DNA of 47,368 nt from contig JAJDTR010000060.1 in NCBI GenBank assembly GCA_022827055.1, positions 1 through 47,368 of the forward strand, in the 5' to 3' direction. The stretch comes from Candidatus Poribacteria bacterium. GTDB taxonomy: Bacteria > Poribacteria > WGA-4E > JAJDTR01. Each line of letters starts with the position of its first letter. The stretch's first letter is position 1. The notes below the pieces were generated by a model. It was given only the letters and a program-made list of their open reading frames with translations, had not been told where the DNA came from and made no database searches. A program made the position numbers and the translations under genes. This document shows, piece after piece, positions 23,912 through 32,052 of this stretch.

Positions 23912-26275
23912 TTAACTCATCCCCAACAAATCGCCGATTACCGTTCCGTATTTGGCAATCAGTCCGGCGAATACGACCGAAACCATGGACATCAGCTTAA
24001 TCAGGATATTCAGGGAAGGACCGGAGGTGTCTTTGAACGGGTCGCCCACGGTGTCGCCCACCACGGTCGCTTTGTGGTTTTCGGAGCCTTTGCCGCCGAA
24101 TTCGCCCTGCTCGATATACTTCTTGGCATTATCCCAAGCGCCGCCCGCGTTTGCCATCATCACGGCAAGCACAAATCCGGTCGCCAGCCCGCCTGCAAGC
24201 AGGCCAAGAACTCCCGCCACGTTGAAGACGAGCCCCACCAAAACGGGGACGATAATCGCGATCAGCGAGGGAAAGATCATCTCTTTCTGTGCGCCGGTCG
24301 TTGAGATCGCCACACATGTGGCATAGTCCGGCTTCACTTCGCCCTTCATGATGCCCGGATTTTCACGGAATTGCCGCCGTACCTCCTGCACCATTGCTCC
24401 TGCCGCGCGTCCCACAGCCTTCATGGTCAACGCACAGAAGAAGAACGCCATGACCGCCCCGATAAATAAGCCAATTAAGACTTGAGGGTTCATCAAGGTC
24501 ACGTTGTAGTACGCCATGAACTGGGAAATGCTCACCTTAAGCGTATCTACCATACCCACACCGGGAATGTCGAGTTGCGTTTGTCCCGCAAGGTGAACCA
24601 ACCCGTACCGGACCTCCTCCAGATAGGCGGCGAGGAGTGCGAGCGCCGTCAACGCGGCGGAGCCGATGGCAAACCCCTTGCCGGTTGCGGCTGTCGTGTT
24701 TCCGAGCGAATCCAGCTGATCCGTCCGCTGACGCACACCCGGATCGAGTTCAGCCATCTCGGCGTTGCCCCCGGCGTTGTCGGCAATCGGTCCATAAGCA
24801 TCGGTGGCAAGCGTAATGCCGAGCGTTGCAAGCATGCCAACCGCGGCAATGCCAACCCCGTACAATCCCATCAAGGTGTCTTCGGCGCCCCCCGGCAGGT
24901 AAAAACTGACAGCCACCGCCGCGATAATCGTTATCACGGGAATGGCGGTTGACTGCATACCCACGGCGATTCCCTCGATAATCACGGTTGCAGGTCCGGT
25001 TTCCGCTTGTCTGGCTATCGCTTGCGTGGGACTGTAGTCGTGAGAGGTAAAGACCTCGGTAACTTTGCCGATAATCAAACCCGCGGACAAACCGGCGACA
25101 ATCGCGCCCCAGATCTGCCATTTGTTCGGCAGGTCGAGGTACATCAGCACCGGAATTGCCAACACGGCAATCCCGACCGCGCTGCCGTTGATGCCCAAAT
25201 TGAGCGATCCCATCAACTGCTTCATGCTCGCCCCTTCTTTGGTGCGCACCATATAGATTCCCAGCACGGACAGAATTACGCCGATGCCAGCCAGTATCAT
25301 CGGCGCCGACAGGTACTTCAACTGAAGCGCGATGTTATCGTGATCCTTGGCTGCTACGGCGGCGACGCCAAGCGCGGCGGTAGCCAGAATTGAACCCGCG
25401 TAGGATTCATAGAGATCCGCTCCCATACCCGCGACATCACCCACGTTGTCGCCCACATTGTCCGCGATAACCGCAGGATTGCGCGGATCGTCTTCGGGAA
25501 TGCCTGCTTCCACCTTTCCGACCAAATCCGCGCCCACATCAGCCGCCTTGGTATAGATGCCGCCGCCCACACGGGCGAAGAGCGCTTGCGTGGACGCCCC
25601 CATACCGAAACTCAGCATAATCACGGTGATTTGGGGTAGAGGGTTGCCCCCCAAGAACCCCGGGAAAATCTTTGGGAACAGATAATAGAGGATGAGAAAC
25701 CAACCCGCGATGTCCAACAGCGCAAAACCGACGACCACCAAGCCCATGACGGCACCGGCGCGAAAAGAGACTCGCAGCCCCGCGTTGAGACCGTCCATAG
25801 CGGCGCTCGTCGTGCGTGCCGAAGCGTTGGTAGCGGTCTTCATTCCCAAAAATCCGCAAAGCCCAGAGAAAAATCCGCCCGTCAGGAAGGCGAACGGCAC
25901 GACCGTGTTTTGAGCATGCAACCCAAACGCCATGATGAGGAAAATCACGCACAGCACGATAAAGACGATTGTTACAACCTTATACTGCTGCCGCAGGTAA
26001 GCCATCGCCCCTTCGCGCACCGACTGTGCAATCTCGCGCATAACATCCGTTCCCTCATCCTGCTTCATAACGGACTTATAAAAAATAAACGCAAACACCA
26101 ATGCGACAATCGAACCGATGAGCGTAAGCCACCAAGCGTCCGGCACGGGCGGCAGTTGTCCGTCCCCTTCGGCAAAAGCGAAATTGGTTGCAGCCATGCT
26201 CAACAATACGACAAGAAATATCAGGCTTAGTCGGTACATCCGACACCACCCCTTTCGTTGAAAATTTTCTGACAT
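23912..26275 (-). CDS. hppA: Membrane-bound, K+-dependent cation-translocating pyrophosphatase
   Basis: 787 aa. It couples pyrophosphate hydrolysis to ion export across the inner membrane. Multiple hydrophobic segments run along the whole protein. The catalytic core motif YTKAADVGADLVGKVEAGIP and the following EDDPRNPAVIADNVGDNVGD are at 241-280. TDAYGPIADNAGGNAEM is at 491-507 and GDTVGDPFKDTSGPSLN near the end. GNTTAATGKG at 525-534 has Ala where K+-independent enzymes have Lys, so this is the K+-dependent subfamily. Whether it moves Na+ or H+ cannot be decided by eye. The start at 26275 has AAGGAG 5 nt upstream. Met13 (26239) also has an AGGGGTGG-like site and is a possible alternative. 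It lies 120 bp after folC. Confidence 0.96.
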   Translation of the reverse strand: MSENFQRKGWCRMYRLSLIFLVVLLSMAATNFAFAEGDGQLPPVPDAWWLTLIGSIVALVFAFIFYKSVMKQDEGTDVMREIAQSVREGAMAYLRQQYKVVTIVFIVLCVIFLIMAFGLHAQNTVVPFAFLTGGFFSGLCGFLGMKTATNASARTTSAAMDGLNAGLRVSFRAGAVMGLVVVGFALLDIAGWFLILYYLFPKIFPGFLGGNPLPQITVIMLSFGMGASTQALFARVGGGIYTKAADVGADLVGKVEAGIPEDDPRNPAVIADNVGDNVGDVAGMGADLYESYAGSILATAALGVAAVAAKDHDNIALQLKYLSAPMILAGIGVILSVLGIYMVRTKEGASMKQLMGSLNLGINGSAVGIAVLAIPVLMYLDLPNKWQIWGAIVAGLSAGLIIGKVTEVFTSHDYSPTQAIARQAETGPATVIIEGIAVGMQSTAIPVITIIAAVAVSFYLPGGAEDTLMGLYGVGIAAVGMLATLGITLATDAYGPIADNAGGNAEMAELDPGVRQRTDQLDSLGNTTAATGKGFAIGSAALTALALLAAYLEEVRYGLVHLAGQTQLDIPGVGMVDTLKVSISQFMAYYNVTLMNPQVLIGLFIGAVMAFFFCALTMKAVGRAAGAMVQEVRRQFRENPGIMKGEVKPDYATCVAISTTGAQKEMIFPSLIAIIVPVLVGLVFNVAGVLGLLAGGLATGFVLAVMMANAGGAWDNAKKYIEQGEFGGKGSENHKATVVGDTVGDPFKDTSGPSLNILIKLMSMVSVVFAGLIAKYGTVIGDLLGMS

Positions 26276-26280
26276 TACAA

Positions 26281-26286
26281 CTCCTT
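26281..26286 (-). promoter_or_regulatory. Ribosome-binding site of hppA
   Basis: AAGGAG on the minus strand, 5 nt before the start at 26275. It favours the longer N-terminus over Met13. Confidence 0.6.
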
Positions 26287-26317
26287 TTTCTAAAGTGTGA
26301 AATTAGCAACTCTCAAT

Positions 26318-26333
26318 GGGCGGCGAACCGCCC
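26318..26333 (-). repeat. GC-rich hairpin in the hppA leader
   Basis: GGGCGG-TTCG-CCGCCC on the minus strand, 43 nt before the hppA start. No U-run follows, so I do not call it a terminator. It may shape the leader RNA. Confidence 0.4.
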
Positions 26334-26372
26334 CGCCAAAATAACAATTACCAAATTCTATAGTAGTTGTAG

Positions 26373-26389
26373 GGTGGGCACCGCCCACC
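26373..26389. repeat. GTAGGGTGG-type hairpin between folC and hppA
   Basis: GGTGGGC-ACC-GCCCACC is a perfect 7-bp stem preceded by TTGTAG. An identical hairpin is at 46743-46759. It lies just after the folC stop codon and could attenuate read-through into hppA. Confidence 0.6.
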
Positions 26390-26395
26390 AGCCTC

Positions 26396-27745
26396 TTAAA
26401 CCCCCAACTCCCGCATCGCCTCCCCTATAAGAACCATCGACCCTGTGATACATATCATGTCGCTCGAAATCGCGATCGATTTCGCCTCCGCAATCGCATC
26501 GCCAACCGATGAATTAACTCGGAGATTGCTTCCAATATCCAACCACGTCCGGACGATCTCATCCGCGCCGACCCCGCGAGGATTGTCGCGCATCTCCGTG
26601 GCTATGACCGTGTCCGCCATTGGACATAAGATTTCTCCGATCCCTCGCAAATCCTTGTCCCGCATGAATCCGGCAACCAGGATTAATCTCTCGTAGCGAA
26701 AAACCTCGCGAATCGTATCTCGTAACACCTCTGCCGACGCCGGAGAGTGCGCACCGTCAATCAGGATGAATGGATCGCGTCCAACCAATTGCAATCGCCC
26801 GGGCAGACGAACGCCGCTCAATCCACCGTGCACGCTAGTCTCCGAGATTTCATATCCCGATTCTTGAATCCTGTCGATACATGCGATTGCTGTTGCCGCG
26901 TTGATCCCTTGATGCGCTCCCAACAGCGGCAAATAGAGGTCCGGGTATGATTCATTTGGGGTGTGGACATCAAATGCCTGCCCATGAATATCGCGCGATC
27001 CGTGTTTCCACGTTACGTCTCGACCGACCAGAGAAACTGGCGCGTTCCTATCCGCGGCGACAACTTCAAACACCGATTGTGCTTCCTCGGATTGCGGTGC
27101 AAGCACAACCGGGCGGTTAGGCTTGATAATCTCCGCCTTTTCCTTCGCAATGGCTTCGTGCGTATTCCCCAGTATTGTCGTGTGCTCCAAGCTGATTTGG
27201 GTGATGGCACTCACGAGCGGACTAACGATGTTGGTCGCGTCCAATCGTCCCCCGAGTCCGACCTCGACAACTGCGAAATCTACCCCTTCGTCGGCAAAAT
27301 AGGACAACGCAAGCGCGGTATATATTTCAAAAAAGGAGACATCTCCGATTCCGTCTACCCCCGAAACCGCCTCTATCTCCGGTTTGAGCCGGTTCACGCA
27401 ATCGGCGAACGCCCCCGTCGAGATTGGTTCAGAGTCGATGCGGCAACGCTCGCGCGGGGACACCAGATGGGGAGACGTAAACAGTCCCGTCTTGAAGCCG
27501 GCGCGGGTGAGAATCGACGCGATGAACGTTGCCGTGGATCCCTTGCCCTTGCTGCCGGCGACATGAACAACCTTAAGATTGCGGTGCGGATTCCCAAGTC
27601 GATTTAGGAGGCGAGAGATACGATCGAGGTTATAAAGGCGTGCCAGTCTGGAGAAATCGGGACTTCTCTCGGCGTTGATAAAGGAATTGATATAGGCAAG
27701 CGCCTCTTCATAACTCAACATCATGTGAAACGCAAAGCATGGCAC
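26396..27745 (-). CDS. folC: Folylpolyglutamate synthase / dihydrofolate synthase
   Basis: 449 aa. It adds glutamate to dihydropteroate and/or extends the polyglutamate tail of folates, using ATP, in the cytoplasm. The Mur-ligase-type P-loop GSKGKGST is at 64-71. The FolC signature LFTSPHLVSPRERCRID follows, then FFEIYTALALSYFADEGVDF and VEVGLGGRLDATNIV. The C-terminal domain has DGAHSPAS. The frame starts with GTG (27745); an ATG-ATG pair at residues 8-9 (27724/27721) is an equally plausible start, and neither has a clear ribosome-binding site. The gene begins 17-38 nt after the glyA stop, so translation is probably coupled. The pairing makes sense: both enzymes act in one-carbon metabolism. 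Confidence 0.93.
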   Translation of the reverse strand: MPCFAFHMMLSYEEALAYINSFINAERSPDFSRLARLYNLDRISRLLNRLGNPHRNLKVVHVAGSKGKGSTATFIASILTRAGFKTGLFTSPHLVSPRERCRIDSEPISTGAFADCVNRLKPEIEAVSGVDGIGDVSFFEIYTALALSYFADEGVDFAVVEVGLGGRLDATNIVSPLVSAITQISLEHTTILGNTHEAIAKEKAEIIKPNRPVVLAPQSEEAQSVFEVVAADRNAPVSLVGRDVTWKHGSRDIHGQAFDVHTPNESYPDLYLPLLGAHQGINAATAIACIDRIQESGYEISETSVHGGLSGVRLPGRLQLVGRDPFILIDGAHSPASAEVLRDTIREVFRYERLILVAGFMRDKDLRGIGEILCPMADTVIATEMRDNPRGVGADEIVRTWLDIGSNLRVNSSVGDAIAEAKSIAISSDMICITGSMVLIGEAMRELGV

Positions 27746-27762
27746 ATCGTGCGGCGTACAGG

Positions 27763-29037
27763 TTACGACACGGGACGAAGATCTTCGTAGATCGGGAACT
27801 GGCGGGAAAGCTCTGAAACCTTAGCCTTGACACGCTTCTTGACTTCCGAGTTGCGCCGACCTTCCAGTGTTTCGGAAATTAATTCGGCGATGGTCCTCAT
27901 TTCCGATTCCCGCATCCCGCGTGTCGTGACCATTGGGGTGCCGAGACGAATCCCGCTCGTCGTGACGGCGGAACGCTTGTCGAACGGAATAGTATTCTTA
28001 TTGACGATAATTCCGGCATCCTCTAGGTGGTCTGCCGCTTGCCGCCCGCTTAACTTCTCATACGAGGTGCTCAGGTCGATCAACATCAAGTGATTCTCCG
28101 TCCCTCCGGTAATCGGACGAAGTCCGTTCGACTTGAGCGTGTCCGCCATCGCCTGCGCATTCTCCACCACCTGCGCCTGGTACTCTTTGAAAGCGGGTTC
28201 CATCGCTTCCTTGAAGGCAACCGCTTTGGCGGCTATGGAGTGCATGAACGGACCGCCCTGCAACCCGGGAAACACCGCTCGATCAACCGCTTCGGCAAAC
28301 TCTTGCCGACACATCACCATCGCCCCGCGCGGTCCCCGCAAGGTTTTGTGTGTCGTCGTGGTTATCACGTCGCAATGCGGCGCCGGATCGGGGTGAACGC
28401 CCGCGGCGACAAGCCCCGCTATGTGCGCGATGTCCGCCAAAAGATAAGCGTTCACGGAATCGGCGATCACTCGCCACTCCGCAAAATCGAACTGGCGCGG
28501 ATATGCCGTGGCGCCCACCACAATCAACTTCGGCCGATGCTGCTCCGCGAGTTCCCCGACGGTGTTCATGTCGATGCGTTCCGTATCCGGATCAACGCCG
28601 TAATGAACGATATTGTAGTACCTGCCCGAGAAGTTCTGCTTCAGCCCATGGCTCAGATGCCCGCCGTGGTCGAGCTTCAGCGACAGAATGGTGTCGCCCG
28701 CTTCCAAAAGCGCATGGTAGGCAGCCATATTCGCCTGAGTGCCCGCGTGCGGTTGAACATTCGCATGGTCAACGCCGAAGAGTTGCTTGGCGCGCTCTAT
28801 CGCCAACGATTCGACGCTATCCATGAACTGGCAGCCGTTATAGTAGCGGGCTTCGGGATAGCCTTCGGCATACTTGTTCGCCAAAATGCTTCCCTGCGCC
28901 TCCATCACGGCTATGCTGGCGTAATTCTCGGAAGGGATTAAGGTGAGGCAATGCTGCTGGCGTTCCAGATCCTGGAGCGTTATTTCGAGGAGTTCGAGGT
29001 CAACTTCGTGAAGCGGCCTATCTATCAAATTTTCCAA
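27763..29037 (-). CDS. glyA: Serine hydroxymethyltransferase
   Basis: 424 aa, full length. It converts serine and tetrahydrofolate to glycine and methylene-tetrahydrofolate with PLP. The signature is [18 protein letters not shown] with the PLP lysine at Lys231. SENYAS (residues 36-41) and [14 protein letters not shown] (56-69) are typical. The first usable codon is TTG (29035-29037): an in-frame stop lies a few codons upstream and there is no nearby ATG. The ribosome-binding sequence GGTGGG is close and weak. A strong promoter candidate lies about 120 bp upstream. It is first gene of the glyA-folC unit. Confidence 0.96.
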   Translation of the reverse strand: MENLIDRPLHEVDLELLEITLQDLERQQHCLTLIPSENYASIAVMEAQGSILANKYAEGYPEARYYNGCQFMDSVESLAIERAKQLFGVDHANVQPHAGTQANMAAYHALLEAGDTILSLKLDHGGHLSHGLKQNFSGRYYNIVHYGVDPDTERIDMNTVGELAEQHRPKLIVVGATAYPRQFDFAEWRVIADSVNAYLLADIAHIAGLVAAGVHPDPAPHCDVITTTTHKTLRGPRGAMVMCRQEFAEAVDRAVFPGLQGGPFMHSIAAKAVAFKEAMEPAFKEYQAQVVENAQAMADTLKSNGLRPITGGTENHLMLIDLSTSYEKLSGRQAADHLEDAGIIVNKNTIPFDKRSAVTTSGIRLGTPMVTTRGMRESEMRTIAELISETLEGRRNSEVKKRVKAKVSELSRQFPIYEDLRPVS

Positions 29038-29155
29038 TATCCCACCGCGTTTCCGGATTCAATGCTACGGTAAATAACCCGTTGTCGACGACAATCTTGA
29101 ATCGTCAAAATTTAACCCTTATTATGCGGACAACTCATACCATACCGGGGGAAAA

Positions 29156-29184
29156 ATTGTAACACACATAATAGGCAGTTTCAA
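29156..29184 (-). promoter_or_regulatory. Sigma70-type promoter of glyA-folC
   Basis: Minus strand: TTGAAA (29179-29184), 17 bp, TACAAT (29156-29161), with an extended -10 TG one base upstream. It predicts a transcript start near 29149 and a leader of about 112 nt. Confidence 0.65.
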
Positions 29185-29277
29185 GTAAAATATCCGGCAC
29201 AACACGTAATCACAATGTGCTGTTCCGCCGATAAAATCCTAGGCCAGAACCCGTCGAAATACGGGTACTGTAGGAGT

Positions 29278-29352
29278 GATCGAGCGACTGAATAAGGAGC
29301 GGGATTGACTATCGCGTTCGGTATTCACTCACTTGATCGATAGAGATCCCTG
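29278..29352. repeat. Head-to-head copies of the 36-bp dispersed element
   Basis: A copy reading GATCGAGCGACTGAATAAGG is followed by an inverted copy ending TATTCACTCACTTGATC, then GATAGAGATCCC. The same GAGATCAAGCGACTGAATAAGGA end recurs at the window end. Confidence 0.6.
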
Positions 29353-29500
29353 TCCGAATCGCGACTCAGAAATCGGGGCAAGATGCCCCTCCTACAGGGA
29401 GACGCCAAATGTCGCAAATCAATCTATATGGTGTGAGTCGCGGCAATCGACGATTCTCCGGCATCACCTGCATACACCAAGGAACCTCACAAGATTTTCA

Positions 29501-29529
29501 TTGACGCGCGTTTTCCCGAATGCTATACT
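29501..29529 (+). promoter_or_regulatory. Sigma70-type promoter of the PQQ/TolB lipoprotein
   Basis: TTGACG (29501-29506), 17 bp, TATACT (29524-29529), with TG one base before the -10. It predicts a start near 29536, about 87 nt before ATG 29623. This is the best promoter match I saw on the + strand. Confidence 0.7.
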
Positions 29530-29622
29530 TTTCCCGGTTTGGTCTCATCCTTCCTTCTGACGATCGCCCCTCTTTCGCTGAAACACGGGCGCCGTCTCCC
29601 ACATAATTTTCGAGGACTGTCA

Positions 29623-31827
29623 ATGGCTTGGCGTCTCATCCTTATCCTGTCCGTACCCTTCATGGTGCTGATCGGCTGCCAATCTCAAGAATCCCGGGAT
29701 ACCCAAGAATCCGAGGGCACAAAGTCGCCCGCTGAAACCTCATCCAAACCAACCGCTAAACCGAGCGCCCCCCAAACCCGCCCCGAAGATTGGGCGATGT
29801 TCATGCACGATCTGCACTTTTCGGGTAAGAGTCCCGACGCGATGCTCAAACCGCCGCTAGAACTGCGATGGAAATACAAGACCGGCGGTCCCATCCACGC
29901 AAGCCCCGTTATTGTCGACGGCACGGTCTACGTCGGCTCGACGGATGGGGTACTATACGCGCTTGATGCAAAGCGGTGGGGAGTGAAATGGACGTTCCGG
30001 ACCGGCGATGCCATCCGGTATGCCGCGGCGGTGTGGAACAATCACGTTTTCTTTAGTTCGAGAGACAATTATGTTTACTCCCTCGACGCCAAAACCGGCG
30101 AACTCGTTTGGAAATTCAAAGCGGACACTTGGATCGATTCTCCGCCAATTATAGCCGATGGGCAAGTCTACATCGGCGCATTCACGCGCACGATTCACGT
30201 CCTCAACGCGGCAACCGGGGAAGCGGAGGGAAAACGTAGAGATCGCGTGCGGATCGACGGGATCGACTTCGGCTGTGTTCAAGGTAAGTTGCGCCCGATT
30301 ATTCCCGCACACGAGGCCGAGGTGTGGCGAAGTTTTGTGGGTTACACCTACAGCTTTCCCGTCAGAGCCAATGACGTAGTTTATATTGGCGCGCGGGACC
30401 ATCATGTCCACGCCATAGACGCCGCATCGAATAAGAAGGTCTGGTCATACAAGACGCGGGGGTTTGTTGACGCGGCGCCTGCGGTCTCCGACGGCGCCCT
30501 GTACGTCACGTCCCATGACGGCTATGTGTACGCCTTCGAGAATCGAGCGGCGGAATCCCCCCAGCCGCAACCCGACGAGCGGCAAATCGGAATCGTGGTG
30601 CACGATGAGGCACCCGTCTATTCTGCCAAAGATTCCGATTCGTCCGTGAAACTGCATCTCAACGACGGTGTCACGCTCCCCATCCTGAATGAAGGGGGTG
30701 GATGGTACGAAGTCGAACTCCCGGACGGCGAATCCGGGTGGATGGACGAGTTTGCCATAGGTAGCTTTCAAGAAATCGACGGCGTGCACTTCAACGCATC
30801 GATCTGCTCCAACATCCGTAGGTTGGAATTGACTGAGGGCGGTGAATATCCGCACTGGTCCCCCGACGGCAAAGCAATCGCGTTTTTCAAGCGAACCAAT
30901 CTCTCCGGGCAGTATTGGAAAGCGAGCGAAATCTGGATCACGGATAAAGAAACGAACCGATTTCGGAAGTTGTGCGACGGGAAGTTCTACAATCCAAACC
31001 TGTCATGGTCATTCAACGGCAATCTGCTTGCATTCGAGGCACGCAAAGAGGGTGAGAGCGAGGTATGGACATTTGATCTGAAGACCGCACGCCTGATCAA
31101 TCTCGTGAAAGGCGAAGCGCCGGTATGGTCGCCGGTCGCCAACAAAATCGCGTTCAGGCGGTGGGAAAAAGGGTTCGATGTCGTGTATCAAATCAACAGC
31201 GACACCTCCGGATTGGCGCCGATTGCCCGCATCCCGATTGAAGGACGGGTCGGCGCGTTCAGTTTCTTGGACATACCCTCGTGGTCGCCGGATGGGGAGC
31301 GGATCGCTATCGGGCTGGATCACCAGCACTACAAGTCGGGTTACGCCCGCCTTCGATTGCAGAACGTCAACGGAACGAGGATTGGCGAAATACGCACCCA
31401 GCACCAGCGCGTTAAGCAGATTCACTGGTCCGCGGACGGCAAAGACGTTGCCTATGTGCTGCTTGGGGGGATTCGCCCTGACCGCCTGCTGGACAAACGC
31501 CTGCACATCACGGATGTCGATGAACGAAGCAGGACAAGGATTCTCAAACACACATCGCCCTCATGGTCGCCCCAAGGGAAACACTTGGCGTATATGGAGC
31601 ATGAAGACTGTATGGGCTTGCGATGGAAGGTGTGGGTACTTGATGTGGAAGCGAATCAGAAACGTGCGGTCGCACGTTCGGCGGGGGATCTCACCTCCAT
31701 GACGTGGTTGCCCGACGGGAAACAACTCTGTCTATGGCACACCTCCGACTACCTGCGCGACGGAGCGTATAAACCCGCCGCGACCAGAGGATGGGTAGTG
31801 GATGTCGACCTACCTTCGACACATTGA
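29623..31827 (+). CDS. Lipoprotein with PQQ-type propeller, SH3-like segment and TolB-like propeller
   Basis: 734 aa from ATG 29623 (GAGGA 6 nt upstream; the frame is open from a TTG at 29539). The lipobox is LIGC with Cys19 as anchor, followed by a Ser/Thr/Pro/Lys-rich tether. Residues ~56-307 hold PQQ/BamB-like blades (VDGTVYVGSTDGVLYALDA, LVWKFKA, KKVWSYKT). Residues ~321-380 look like a bacterial SH3 domain (VYSAKDSDSSVKLHLNDG, GGGWYEVELPDGESGWM). Residues ~397-727 hold PD40/TolB blades (PHWSPDGKAIAFFK, PSWSPDGERIAIG, PSWSPQGKHLAYM). The PQQ-type blades resemble BamB, an outer-membrane assembly factor, but the fusion is different, so a binding or scaffold role at the envelope is all I infer. 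It has no FlgD-like C-terminal module. Confidence 0.85.
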   Translation: MAWRLILILSVPFMVLIGCQSQESRDTQESEGTKSPAETSSKPTAKPSAPQTRPEDWAMFMHDLHFSGKSPDAMLKPPLELRWKYKTGGPIHASPVIVDGTVYVGSTDGVLYALDAKRWGVKWTFRTGDAIRYAAAVWNNHVFFSSRDNYVYSLDAKTGELVWKFKADTWIDSPPIIADGQVYIGAFTRTIHVLNAATGEAEGKRRDRVRIDGIDFGCVQGKLRPIIPAHEAEVWRSFVGYTYSFPVRANDVVYIGARDHHVHAIDAASNKKVWSYKTRGFVDAAPAVSDGALYVTSHDGYVYAFENRAAESPQPQPDERQIGIVVHDEAPVYSAKDSDSSVKLHLNDGVTLPILNEGGGWYEVELPDGESGWMDEFAIGSFQEIDGVHFNASICSNIRRLELTEGGEYPHWSPDGKAIAFFKRTNLSGQYWKASEIWITDKETNRFRKLCDGKFYNPNLSWSFNGNLLAFEARKEGESEVWTFDLKTARLINLVKGEAPVWSPVANKIAFRRWEKGFDVVYQINSDTSGLAPIARIPIEGRVGAFSFLDIPSWSPDGERIAIGLDHQHYKSGYARLRLQNVNGTRIGEIRTQHQRVKQIHWSADGKDVAYVLLGGIRPDRLLDKRLHITDVDERSRTRILKHTSPSWSPQGKHLAYMEHEDCMGLRWKVWVLDVEANQKRAVARSAGDLTSMTWLPDGKQLCLWHTSDYLRDGAYKPAATRGWVVDVDLPSTH

Positions 31828-31850
31828 GATTCGTCGCAATTGTAGGGTGG

Positions 31851-31888
31851 AATCAAGCGAGTGGATAACGAACGCGATAGAGATCCCC
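31851..31888 (+). repeat. 36-bp dispersed element (GATAGAGATCCC type)
   Basis: AATCAAGCGAGTGGATAACG then GCGATAGAGATCCCC, preceded by TTGTAGGGTGG, the same junction as at 35652. Confidence 0.75.
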
Positions 31889-31911
31889 TGCCCACCATTT
31901 CTTTTCTCCCA

Positions 31912-32029
31912 GTTCGTAGGTTGGGTTGAACAGCCTCCCAAAAAAATCGAGAATCCTGATTTAATGTGGAACTTCCATTTTACTTGATGCTCCCGATTTC
32001 TGAGTGAAACCCAACACCGTCCTACGAAC
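31912..32029. mobile_element. MITE-like 118-bp element with terminal inverted repeats
   Basis: GTTCGTAGG plus TTGGGTT at the left end (31912-31927) pairs with AACCCAA (32009-32015) and CCTACGAAC (32021-32029) at the right end. The interior also folds (AAATCG..GAG against CTC..CGATTT). No coding capacity. A left-end fragment recurs at 36198-36225. It lies between two convergent genes. Confidence 0.55.
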
Positions 32030-32052
32030 ACACGTTACCTCACAGCCCGACT

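Larger units (their letters stand above)
29038..29622. other. Divergent intergenic region with two promoters and repeats
   Basis: No gene supported. It holds the glyA promoter (29156-29184, minus), an inverted pair of the 36-bp dispersed element (29278-29352) and the promoter of the + strand lipoprotein (29501-29529). The ~112-nt glyA leader has a small TTGTCG/CGACAA palindrome but no riboswitch I recognise. Confidence 0.6.

Noticed and set aside
26318..26333. GC-rich hairpin as an intrinsic terminator between folC and hppA
   Set aside because: No U-run follows on either strand, and it lies within the presumed hppA leader.
29038..29155. Riboswitch in the glyA leader
   Set aside because: The leader is about 112 nt and has one small palindrome, but I could not fit the cores of glycine, tetrahydrofolate or SAM-type riboswitches.
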